From Planctomycetota bacterium (GTDB lineage Bacteria; Planctomycetota; Phycisphaerae; Phycisphaerales; SM1A02), in contig JADFOJ010000004.1 in assembly GCA_022562915.1 (NCBI GenBank), positions 1 through 64,000 on the forward strand: a DNA stretch of 64,000 bases, in the 5' to 3' direction. Positions within the stretch are counted from its first letter, which is position 1. Every line of letters begins with the position of its first letter. The notes beneath the pieces are model-generated. The model saw only the letters and a list, made by a program, of their open reading frames with translations, searched no databases and had not been told where the DNA came from. The position numbers and the translations under genes were made by a program. Below, piece after piece: positions 49,947 through 58,394 of this stretch.

Positions 49947-51965
49947 ATGGAACAGCGCATCGTGTCGCCGGGAAGGCTGTCTCGGCACCGGCGGGTGATG
50001 TCGGTCGGGATCGGAGTCCTGGCCGTCGCGTGGGGCGGGCCCGGGCTCTTCGGCCCGGCGGTCTCCCCGGCCCGGGCGGCCGATGTCGAGCCGGACCTCC
50101 AGGACATCGCGGACCGGGCACACGAGCAATTGCTCCTGGGGGAGCGGTTCCCATCCGCGACCACGTGCGCCGCGTGCCACCCGAAACACTACCGCGAATG
50201 GTCCGTGTCCCAGCACGCGTACGCCCAGATGAGCCCGATCTTCAACGCGATGCACGGAAGGATTCTGCAACTCACCAACGGTACGAACGGAGACTTCTGC
50301 ATTCGCTGCCACACGCCGGTCGGGATGATCCTCAAAGAGCCGGAGTTCATGAGCAACATCGACCGGCACCCGACGTCGCGCGAAGGCGTCACGTGCATCG
50401 TCTGCCACCGGGTGAACAAGGCCTACGGCAAGATCAGCGGCCGGCTGGCGATCGTCGAGGGTGACCTCACCCAGACCATCTACGGGCCTTCGGGCGACAA
50501 CACGGCACTCGATGACGCCATCGCCGATGTCGGGCTCGTCACCGATCCGAACAGGGGCGGCCTCCAGGTTCACGGCCGGATCGACAAGTTCTTCCAGATC
50601 ACCACGTCAGCACAGTGCGGAACGTGCCACGACGTGACGCTGGTCAACGGCTTCCGCCTGGAAGAGGCGTTCAGCGAATTCAAGAGCTCACCCGCCAGCA
50701 GGAAAGGCATCTCCTGCCAGGATTGCCACATGGGCATGGACCCCGGTCGGATCCTGGCCGAGCGCAGCGACCCGGAATTCGATCGAAAGAACTACGACTT
50801 CGGTCCGGCCGCAACGGTCCGGGGCTACGACACCCCCGCTCGCAAATTGACAAACCACATGTTCGTCGGGCCTGACTATTCAGTGCTGACGCCGGCCTTG
50901 TTCCCGCTGCACAGGTTGATCAAGGAAGAGAGCGAGAAGGACGACGTCTCGGCTGACGGGTACACCATTCGAGAATGGTTGAGGTTCAAATGGAAGGCGG
51001 GCTGGGGCACCGATGACTTCGAGGACAAGGTGCCCGACGACTACATCGACACGGCATGGGACGAGTCCGACACGGACCGGCCCGCCCAATACAGGTGGCA
51101 GGAGCCGTGGGACTCGCCCGACGACCGGTACGATGCCCGGGAGGTCATCCAGGAAAACCTGGTGCTTCTCAAGGACATGGAACAGCAGCGCCTGAGACTG
51201 CTACAGAACGGGTACAAACTCAGCGACGTCGTGACGGAGCGAGCGGACCCCGGGGGCATTCGTTTTCGCGTCCAGGTCAGCAGCGGCACCGACGGCCACA
51301 ACGTCCCGACGGGCTTCGACGCCGAGCGGCTCGTCTGGCTGTTCGTGCAGGTGATGGACGCCGACGGCACCGTCGTCATGCAGTCCGGCGACCTGGACCC
51401 CAACGGGGATCTCCGCGACCTGCACTCGTTGTACGTCCACAACCACGAGCTGCCGCTGGACAGCCAACTCTTCAGTCTGCAGTCGAGGTTCGTCGTCCGC
51501 ATGGTCCGGGGCGGTGAGCGCGAGCAGGTGCTCGCGGTGAACTACTCGCCGAGCCCGCTGCCGTTCCTGCGCCCCGAGCGTCGCTCGAGCGTGCTGCTGG
51601 GCAGACCCGGCGGGGCCCGCAAGCACAAGCAGGGCATCGAGCCCAACGGTCACCGCTGGGCACAGTACTCCGTCAAGAAGAAACAGATGACCGGACCGGG
51701 CCCGTACCGGGCCGTGATCCAGCTCAAGGCGGCGATGGTGCCCGTGAACCTGATCAACGAGATTCGCCGCGTCGGGTTCGACTACAACCTGAGCGCCCGC
51801 GACGTGGCCCAGGTACTCGTGCACGGGCACGTCATCGACACGGGCGACGAGTTCCAGCGCGTCATCTGGAATCCTGATTCCGAGCTGCCGGCGGACAACC
51901 AGGTGGTCGGCCACCAGGTGCTGTGGGAGCGCGAGGTCATCTTCGACGTAACCGGCGATGAATAA
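49947..51965 (+). CDS. Pentahaem c-type cytochrome
   Basis: The 672-residue exported protein has a signal segment (MSVGIGVLAVAWGGPGLFGPAVSPARA) and five CxxCH motifs in the N-terminal half (CAACH, CIRCH, CIVCH, CGTCH, CQDCH, about residues 70-265). A long C-terminal region without haem motifs follows. The haem spacing places it among the multihaem cytochrome family near cytochrome c554/NrfA-like proteins. The ATG at 49947 has AAGGGA upstream and was preferred over an in-frame ATG at 49869. It is the first gene of the seven-gene electron-transfer operon; its stop overlaps the porin gene by eight bases. Confidence 0.9.
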   Translation: MEQRIVSPGRLSRHRRVMSVGIGVLAVAWGGPGLFGPAVSPARAADVEPDLQDIADRAHEQLLLGERFPSATTCAACHPKHYREWSVSQHAYAQMSPIFNAMHGRILQLTNGTNGDFCIRCHTPVGMILKEPEFMSNIDRHPTSREGVTCIVCHRVNKAYGKISGRLAIVEGDLTQTIYGPSGDNTALDDAIADVGLVTDPNRGGLQVHGRIDKFFQITTSAQCGTCHDVTLVNGFRLEEAFSEFKSSPASRKGISCQDCHMGMDPGRILAERSDPEFDRKNYDFGPAATVRGYDTPARKLTNHMFVGPDYSVLTPALFPLHRLIKEESEKDDVSADGYTIREWLRFKWKAGWGTDDFEDKVPDDYIDTAWDESDTDRPAQYRWQEPWDSPDDRYDAREVIQENLVLLKDMEQQRLRLLQNGYKLSDVVTERADPGGIRFRVQVSSGTDGHNVPTGFDAERLVWLFVQVMDADGTVVMQSGDLDPNGDLRDLHSLYVHNHELPLDSQLFSLQSRFVVRMVRGGEREQVLAVNYSPSPLPFLRPERRSSVLLGRPGGARKHKQGIEPNGHRWAQYSVKKKQMTGPGPYRAVIQLKAAMVPVNLINEIRRVGFDYNLSARDVAQVLVHGHVIDTGDEFQRVIWNPDSELPADNQVVGHQVLWEREVIFDVTGDE

Positions 51966-53346
51966 CGGCACACGTGGCCTTGCGGCAGCGACCCTGCTGG
52001 CAGTGGCGGCGCCCGCGGTCGGCGAGCCGCCCCAGGACGGGGAGCACACCAGCCGGATCTCCGACGAGCCGGCGCCGCGGATTAAACCCGAAGACATCCC
52101 GTCCCGGCCCAGCCTGCTGCTGGAGCTGGGCAATCCGTTTCTCGGGTCCGGCCCGATCGACCCGGGTTTCGAGCTTCCGGGAGGGGCCGTGGCCCAACCG
52201 TCGCTGTGGGTGTTCGGTACGTATCGGTCCGCCGTGCAGGTCTTCAACCAGGGCCGTGACACACCGAACCTCAGTGAGTGGGCGAATCGGCTGGACCTGT
52301 TCGCCAACCTTCAACTGTCCGGGACCGAGCGCGTGCTGTTCGGCATTCGACCGCTCGACGAGGACGGCACGTTCTCCGGCTACCAGTTCAGCCCCGACGG
52401 CACCGACGGTTCGGTCGACGGGTTCAATTTCGACGTGACCACGCTGTTCTTCGAAGGTGACATCGGTGAGATGATTCCCGACGCGGACCCGAAGGATTTC
52501 GCCTCGCTCGACTGGGGCATCTCCGTCGGACGCCAGCCGCTGTTCTACCAGGAGGGCATGCTGATCGACGAGGACATCATCGATGCGGTCGGCATCACTC
52601 GCAACACGCTGTTGCCCGCCGGCGGCAGCGATCTGCAACTGACCTTCGTCTACGGCTGGGGCAGGATCAGCCGCAACAACAACGTCGAGCTCTCCGGCCA
52701 GAGCCTGTTCGGGTTCTTTTCCGCGTGGGACTTCCCCAGGACGACGATCAACGCCGACGTCGTCTATGTCCATGACGGCAACGGCAACACCGACGGGGTC
52801 TTCTTCGGCCTCAGCGGTGTGCAGCGGATCGGGCACTTCAACACGTCGTTCCGCGTCCTGGGCTCCCATGCTACCGAGCGGGAGACGGCTGCCGTGAGCG
52901 ACGGCTACCTCCTGTTCACCGAGCTTTCCTGGACGCCGCCGTGGACCGAGAACCATGCGTACGTCAACGCCTATTGGGGCATCGAGGACTTCTCGTCGGC
53001 GGCCCGCGGGGAAGCCTCGGGCGGACCGCTCGGCCGCGTCGGCATCATGTTCGCCGCGGTGGGCCTCGGCCGGTACGGAGCGCCGCTGGGCAATCGTCCG
53101 AACGACTCGGTGGGCGGTGCCATCGGGCACCAGTGGTTCTTCGACGATACGCGTAAGCAGTTCATCGTCGAGCTGGGAAGCCGATACAGCACGAGCAGTC
53201 AGGGGCTGACCGCGGTCGCGCTGGGAGGCCGTTACCAGCAGGCGATGGGCCGGCACTGGGTGCTGCAACTGGATGCCTTCGGGTCGCTGGTGCACGACGG
53301 CGACGAGGGCTACGGCGCCCGCGCGGAGATCCGGTACGAGTTCTGA
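51958..53346 (+). CDS. Predicted outer-membrane porin-like protein
   Basis: The 462-residue exported protein has a signal peptide (MNNGTRGLAAATLLAVAAPAVG). Alternating amphipathic strands run through the rest (RLDLFANLQLSGTERVLFGI; DLQLTFVYGWGRISRNNNVELSG; TELSWTPPWTENHAYVNAYWG) and it ends in a C-terminal aromatic residue (ARAEIRYEF), as outer-membrane beta-barrels do. It begins inside the end of the cytochrome gene. Porin-cytochrome pairing is the plan of outer-membrane electron conduits, so it may sheath a multihaem cytochrome. The sequence is not recognisable as MtrB. Confidence 0.75.
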   Translation: MNNGTRGLAAATLLAVAAPAVGEPPQDGEHTSRISDEPAPRIKPEDIPSRPSLLLELGNPFLGSGPIDPGFELPGGAVAQPSLWVFGTYRSAVQVFNQGRDTPNLSEWANRLDLFANLQLSGTERVLFGIRPLDEDGTFSGYQFSPDGTDGSVDGFNFDVTTLFFEGDIGEMIPDADPKDFASLDWGISVGRQPLFYQEGMLIDEDIIDAVGITRNTLLPAGGSDLQLTFVYGWGRISRNNNVELSGQSLFGFFSAWDFPRTTINADVVYVHDGNGNTDGVFFGLSGVQRIGHFNTSFRVLGSHATERETAAVSDGYLLFTELSWTPPWTENHAYVNAYWGIEDFSSAARGEASGGPLGRVGIMFAAVGLGRYGAPLGNRPNDSVGGAIGHQWFFDDTRKQFIVELGSRYSTSSQGLTAVALGGRYQQAMGRHWVLQLDAFGSLVHDGDEGYGARAEIRYEF

Positions 53347-53354
53347 CGTCCATC

Positions 53355-54653
53355 ATGGTTGACGCACCGACCAACGCGGCAGAGTTCATGACCTCGCCCC
53401 TCGTCCAGGAGAACCTGTGGATCGTGGGAGCCGTGATCATCGGCGCGATCGGCGCGCAGGCTCTCTGGCTCACGGTGGACTTTTTTCGCCGGGCCGCTCA
53501 CGAGAACGCCCAACGCGCGCGGATTGCCGAGCTTCTCGAATTGCGGCTGGCGGCGGCGCGCACCCATCGAGCCGAGCAGGAGAAGAAATCCTTCTCCTGG
53601 GCGGGCTGGCGAAAGTTCGAGGTGAAACGCAGGGAGTTCGCGGATCCCTCCAGCCAGGCGTGCTCGTTCTACCTGGCGCCGCACGACGGCAAACCGATAC
53701 CGGCGTTCGAGCCGGGGCAGTTCCTGACGTTTCAGCTCGCGATTCCCGGTCAGGCCAAGCCGGCGGTTCGCTGTTATTCACTCTCGGATTCACCGCGATC
53801 GGACCACTATCGCGTGACGATCAAGCGGCTCCCGGCGAGGGGCGATGCGCCGCCGGGGCTCGCCTCGAACTTCTTTCACGATCACATCGGCGAAGGCGAT
53901 CTCGTGGACGTCAGGGCGCCGAGCGGGCGATTCTTCCTGGACATGACACACGACACCCCCGTCGTGCTCCTGGCCGCGGGTGTCGGCATCACGCCCGTGC
54001 TGTGCATGCTCAACGCAATCGTCGACAGCGGCTCATCGCGAGAAACCTGGTTCCTGTTCGGCGTCCGCCATGGCGACGAGCACATCATGCGAGAGCACCT
54101 CGACCGCGTGGCCCGCGAACACGAGAACGTTCATCTGCACGTGTGCTACAGCAATCCTCGAGACGGCGTCGACGTCCGGGGCACGGACTATCACCACAGC
54201 GGGTATGTGAGCACCGAGCTGCTTCGCGAGCTGCTGCCGTCGAGCAACTACGATTTCTACATGTGCGGGCCGCCGCCGATGATGGACTCGCTGACGGAGG
54301 GCCTGCTGGAGTGGGGCGTTCCCGAAGAACGCGTGCACTTCGAGAAATTCGGCCCCGCCCCCGGCAAGCCGAAACCGAAGCCGGACACGTCAGCCAAAGG
54401 GCCGCCGGTCACCTTCAAGAAGTCCGGCAGGACGATCCCGTGGGACGCCGCCTTCGAGCACGTCTGGGACTTCGCGGCCGCCAACGGCGTGGAGATCGAC
54501 AGCGGCTGCCTCGAAGGCAACTGCGGCAGTTGCATGACGGCGATCCTCTCCGGGGAGGTCACCTATGCCGACGAACCATCGTTTCCGTACGAGAAGGGCA
54601 CATGCCTGACGTGCTCGTGTGTCCCGAACGGTCCGTTGGAGTTGGATGCCTGA
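53355..54653 (+). CDS. Membrane-anchored FAD/NAD(P)H-dependent reductase with 2Fe-2S domain
   Basis: The 432-residue protein starts with a membrane anchor (ENLWIVGAVIIGAIGAQALWLTVDFF). The FAD-binding part has RCYSLSDSPRSDHYRVTIKR, and the NAD-binding strand PVVLLAAGVGITPVLCMLNAIV and the CGPPPMMDSL pocket motif complete a ferredoxin-NADP reductase fold. The C terminus is a 2Fe-2S plant-type ferredoxin with DSGCLEGNCGSC and a late TCLTC. The layout resembles the Hcr/NqrF/MMO-reductase class that passes NAD(P)H electrons to a partner. It starts nine bases after the porin. Confidence 0.92.
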   Translation: MVDAPTNAAEFMTSPLVQENLWIVGAVIIGAIGAQALWLTVDFFRRAAHENAQRARIAELLELRLAAARTHRAEQEKKSFSWAGWRKFEVKRREFADPSSQACSFYLAPHDGKPIPAFEPGQFLTFQLAIPGQAKPAVRCYSLSDSPRSDHYRVTIKRLPARGDAPPGLASNFFHDHIGEGDLVDVRAPSGRFFLDMTHDTPVVLLAAGVGITPVLCMLNAIVDSGSSRETWFLFGVRHGDEHIMREHLDRVAREHENVHLHVCYSNPRDGVDVRGTDYHHSGYVSTELLRELLPSSNYDFYMCGPPPMMDSLTEGLLEWGVPEERVHFEKFGPAPGKPKPKPDTSAKGPPVTFKKSGRTIPWDAAFEHVWDFAAANGVEIDSGCLEGNCGSCMTAILSGEVTYADEPSFPYEKGTCLTCSCVPNGPLELDA

Positions 54654-54727
54654 GCTTTGCGAACGGTCACTGAACGACTATATTGACTGAGTGGTTGTGG
54701 GACCCCGGGGTGTGGAAGGAACTCTCG

Positions 54728-55780
54728 ATGCATCACAAGAAGGTCACCGGACGTACCGCCGTCCTGGCATCGCTCGCCGCGCTCATGGTGATGAGCGTCG
54801 TCGCCGCCGTGCTGCCGGCCGAAGACGACGTCGAGGGTACCTGGGCGAAGATCATGGGACCCATCGAGACTGACAACAGCTGTGACGCCTGTCATGGGTC
54901 GGAGGTGGGTGCCTGGAAGTTGACGCATCATTTCGCGACCTTCAGGAACCGCCACAAGGACAAACGCGCCAAGGAGATCCGTGCGAACCTGGGCGTCAAG
55001 CGGATGAAGGACCCGGCCCCGGAGAACATGTGCCTCGAGTGCCACTACACGATGGGGACTAAGAGCAACAAATTCAGGCCCAGATGGGGCGTCTCCTGCG
55101 AGTCGTGCCACGGACCCGCGCAGGATTGGGTCAACATCCACTATAAGGTCGGCGGGACCGCCGACGGCAAGGTCATGAAGTGGGGTGACGGAAAGAACGA
55201 ACCGTCCGCGCAACGCGCCGCACGCCTCGACGCGGCCGCGGCGGCGGGCATGATCCATTCGGAGATGATCTACGAGATCGCGGTCAACTGCTTCGGATGT
55301 CACACCGTTCCGAACGAAGAGCTGGTGAACAAGGGCAAGCACAAGGCCGGCAGCGACTTCGACCTGGTTGCCTGGAGCCAGGGGGAGATCCGTCACAACT
55401 TCGTCAGCTCCGCCGGTGCACCTGACAATCCGACGAATCGGCCGGCGACGAAGCAACAGTTGCGGCGCCTTTACGTCGTCGGCGCCATGGTGGACCTGGA
55501 GATCAGCCTCCGCAACCTCGCCGCCGCGCAGGACATGGAAGGTGCGTATCACGCCGCCATGGCCGCGCGGGTCGGCCGATGCAAAGACAAGATCCAGCAG
55601 ATCCTCGCGGCGGTCGAGATCCCCGAACTGGCGGCGGTCATGAAGTCCGACGATCCGGCGACGCCCGACCAGGTCGGCGCCGCAGCCAGGACATTCGTGA
55701 GAACCCACGACGGATCCACGCTCGGCGCGATCGACGGCATGATCCCGACGGCGTACATGGGAAGCGCCTACAAGGAGTAG
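54728..55780 (+). CDS. Tetrahaem c-type cytochrome (c554-like)
   Basis: The 350-residue exported protein has a signal peptide (AVLASLAALMVMSVVAAVLPA) and four CxxCH motifs (CDACH, CLECH, CESCH, CFGCH) within the first 200 residues. The spacing CDACHGSEVGAWKLTHHFAT resembles the cytochrome c554 family that accepts electrons in nitrogen-cycle pathways. The C-terminal half is helical and lacks haem. The ATG at 54728 follows GGAAGGA. It sits between the reductase and the cyclic-nucleotide/ferredoxin gene. Confidence 0.88.
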   Translation: MHHKKVTGRTAVLASLAALMVMSVVAAVLPAEDDVEGTWAKIMGPIETDNSCDACHGSEVGAWKLTHHFATFRNRHKDKRAKEIRANLGVKRMKDPAPENMCLECHYTMGTKSNKFRPRWGVSCESCHGPAQDWVNIHYKVGGTADGKVMKWGDGKNEPSAQRAARLDAAAAAGMIHSEMIYEIAVNCFGCHTVPNEELVNKGKHKAGSDFDLVAWSQGEIRHNFVSSAGAPDNPTNRPATKQQLRRLYVVGAMVDLEISLRNLAAAQDMEGAYHAAMAARVGRCKDKIQQILAAVEIPELAAVMKSDDPATPDQVGAAARTFVRTHDGSTLGAIDGMIPTAYMGSAYKE

Positions 55781-55788
55781 ACGCGTCT

Positions 55789-57573
55789 GTGGTAGAAACC
55801 GAGGAATTCTCAAGACCCCAGCGGTGGGACGTCCCGTTCAGTCTCGACCTGCCTGATCCCGCTGAGCGCCGCGCCATGACGGACGAGGACGTGGCGCGGC
55901 TGCTGGCGATCGAGCCGTTCTCCGCGATGGACCCCCGGAATTTCCCGGAGCGCGTCGGGCTCCGGGGAATCCTGCGGAACGACACGCGGATCCGCCGTTA
56001 CCGCAACGGCACCGTCGTGGTCCGCCAGGGCGACTACGGCAATTCGGCGTTCCTGATCCTCGCCGGGTCCGTGCGGGTCATCCTGGAGGGACTCGACCCG
56101 AAGCTGGTCGGCCGCAGCGAGCGCCGCCGCCGGAGCGTGATCGGTTCCGTCGCCCGCCTGATCACCAACCCCCGATCGCCCGAATCGCGCGACGCCAGGC
56201 GGTACCCGCAGATGCAAAGGCCGGCGGACGACCAATCGCCCGATGCCGAACGGGCATTCGTCCAGGATGTCAATATCCTGAGGGACTTTCCCGCGGCGTT
56301 CGAACAGACCACCAACGACGTGATGACCACGGGTGAGCTCTTCGGTGAGCTCGCCGCGCTGGGCAGGATCCCCAGGTCGGCCACGGTCGTTGCCGACGGC
56401 GAGTGCGAGTTGCTGGAGATCCGCTGGCAGGGTCTGCGGGACCTGCGGAAGTATGACGCCGCGCTGCGGCAGCACACCGACGACCGGTTCCGCCGGTTCG
56501 GCCTGTCCGCCGCGCTACGGGCGTCGCCGCTGCTGGCGGGGCTGAGTACCGAACTCCTGGAGCAGGTGACGAGTGCGGCGGAATTCGAGACGTACGGATC
56601 CTTCGACTGGTACGGCACCTTTCAACAGTTGCGCAAGCGAGATGTCGACCCTCTCTCTGCAGAGCCCGTCATCGCCGAGCAGGGGCATTACCCCAATGGC
56701 TTGGTGTTGATCCGAGCCGGCTTCGCCCGGGTGAGCCGGAAGCTGGGTCATGGCGAGCAGACATTCAATTACCTCGGCAAGGGCGACGTCTACGGCCTGG
56801 CCGAGCTGGTGCACAACGCCGGGGCCGCGCAGCCGGTGCCGCTGGCGTCCACGCTCCGCGCCGTCGGGTACGTCGATGTCGTCCGCATCCCCACCAGGAC
56901 CTTCGAGCAGGTGATCCTGCCCAACCTGCCGGCCGGAATGCGCCCGCCCGCCGCACTGCCCGTGGACCCGTCGGGTGGTGGGCCGACACCGTCCCGTCCT
57001 GACCGTCCTGGGGGTCATGAGGGTCATGGCATCGACCCCCCCATGCTGGAGTTCCTCGTCGAGCACCGTTTCATCAACGGCACCGCGACGATGATGATCG
57101 ACATGGATCGCTGCACTCGCTGCGACGACTGCGTGCGCGCGTGCGCCAGCGGCCACGACAACAACCCGCGGTTCATCCGGCACGGCCCGACCATCGGTCA
57201 CCACATGATCGCCAACGCGTGCATGCACTGCGCCGACCCGGTGTGCATGATCGGGTGCCCCACCGGCGCGATCCACCGCAGCGAGGAAAGTGGCGAGGTC
57301 GTCATCAACGATCTGACCTGCATCGGCTGCGGCACGTGCGCCGCCAGTTGCCCCTACGACAACATCCAGATGGTTGAGATTCGCGATCGATCGAGCAACG
57401 ACGCCATCATGATCGACCCCGCCCAGGGCAAGGCCATCGTCAAGGCGACCAAGTGCGACCTGTGCATCGACCATCACGGCGGCCCGGCGTGCGAACGGGC
57501 GTGCCCGCACGATGCCCTGAAGCGCGTCGACATGCGCGATCTGGACTCGCTCGCACGGTGGCTCCGGCGGTGA
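55789..57573 (+). CDS. Cyclic-nucleotide-binding domains fused to a four-cluster ferredoxin
   Basis: The 594-residue protein carries two cyclic-nucleotide-binding-type domains (about residues 60-190 with RRYRNGTVVVRQGDYGNSAFLILAGSVRVIL, and about 270-390 with YPNGLVLIRAGFARVSRK). The C-terminal part (440-590) is a ferredoxin with sixteen cysteines for four [4Fe-4S] clusters (CTRCDDCVRAC, CMHCADPVCMIGC, CIGCGTCAASC, CDLCIDHHGGPACERAC), like HybA/NrfC/DmsB electron-carrier subunits. The fusion suggests that electron flow is gated by a small molecule. The start is GTG at 55789. Confidence 0.88.
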   Translation: MVETEEFSRPQRWDVPFSLDLPDPAERRAMTDEDVARLLAIEPFSAMDPRNFPERVGLRGILRNDTRIRRYRNGTVVVRQGDYGNSAFLILAGSVRVILEGLDPKLVGRSERRRRSVIGSVARLITNPRSPESRDARRYPQMQRPADDQSPDAERAFVQDVNILRDFPAAFEQTTNDVMTTGELFGELAALGRIPRSATVVADGECELLEIRWQGLRDLRKYDAALRQHTDDRFRRFGLSAALRASPLLAGLSTELLEQVTSAAEFETYGSFDWYGTFQQLRKRDVDPLSAEPVIAEQGHYPNGLVLIRAGFARVSRKLGHGEQTFNYLGKGDVYGLAELVHNAGAAQPVPLASTLRAVGYVDVVRIPTRTFEQVILPNLPAGMRPPAALPVDPSGGGPTPSRPDRPGGHEGHGIDPPMLEFLVEHRFINGTATMMIDMDRCTRCDDCVRACASGHDNNPRFIRHGPTIGHHMIANACMHCADPVCMIGCPTGAIHRSEESGEVVINDLTCIGCGTCAASCPYDNIQMVEIRDRSSNDAIMIDPAQGKAIVKATKCDLCIDHHGGPACERACPHDALKRVDMRDLDSLARWLRR

Positions 57574-58394
57574 TGACATTCGCCGCCCGTCGATGGTTCG
57601 CGATCGTCCTGACCGTCGTGGTCGCCGTGGCCGGCTCGGCGGTGCTGCTCTCCCGTTCCATGTCGCTGCGCGGGACCGCGTGGGAATCGGGTTGGGTCCT
57701 GCTGGCGGTCCTGCTCTTCCTGGCCTCGTACAACCTGCGCAAGAAATTGACGTACCCGCCGCTGCTCAGCTCGGCCACCTGGCTGCAACTGCACGTCTAT
57801 GTCGGGGTCCTGTCCGTCATCCTGTTCGGGTGGCACATCGGCTGGCGGATACCCAACGGGCTGCTCGAAACAGCGATCGCCGTGGTCTTCGTGTGCGTCG
57901 CCGCCAGCGGCGTCGCCGGGCTTGCGTTGAGCCGGATGATCCCCGGCCGGCTGACGGTCCGGGGCGAGGAGGTGCTCTTTGAGCGCATACCCGTGTACCG
58001 CCGTCAACTTCGCGAGCGGGCGGAGGCGGTGATCGTGGACTCGGCGCAGGAGAGCGGGACGGACACGCTGTCGGACTTCTATGCGCGCCGGCTGGCGGAC
58101 TTCTTCCACGGACCGCGTCACGCCTGGCGACACGTCGTCCAGTCGACGCGCCCGGTGACCGAATTGTTGCACGAGTTGCGCTCGCTGGAGAGGTATCTCA
58201 GCGATGGCGAACGGGAGACGCTGCGAGAGCTGACCGAGCTCGTTCAGGCCAAGGACAATCTGGACTACCACCGCACCATGCAGGGCATGCTCAAGGGCTG
58301 GCTCTTCGTCCATATTCCGCTGACGGGCGTGCTGCTGGTGCTCGTCGGGGCCCACGTGGTCCTCGTCCATGCCTTCGCGGGAGCGAGTGCGTGA
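57573..58394 (+). CDS. Cytochrome b-like membrane protein
   Basis: The 273-residue membrane protein has about five helices. Candidate haem-ligand histidines lie in LQLHVYVGVLSVILFGWHIGWRIP and in LFVHIPLTGVLLVLVGAHVVLVHAF. This placement (two histidines per helix, facing pairs) is typical of dihaem cytochrome b subunits that exchange electrons with quinones. Its ATG overlaps the ferredoxin stop by one base (TGATG) and its own stop overlaps the decahaem gene by four, so all are cotranslated. Confidence 0.82.
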   Translation: MTFAARRWFAIVLTVVVAVAGSAVLLSRSMSLRGTAWESGWVLLAVLLFLASYNLRKKLTYPPLLSSATWLQLHVYVGVLSVILFGWHIGWRIPNGLLETAIAVVFVCVAASGVAGLALSRMIPGRLTVRGEEVLFERIPVYRRQLRERAEAVIVDSAQESGTDTLSDFYARRLADFFHGPRHAWRHVVQSTRPVTELLHELRSLERYLSDGERETLRELTELVQAKDNLDYHRTMQGMLKGWLFVHIPLTGVLLVLVGAHVVLVHAFAGASA

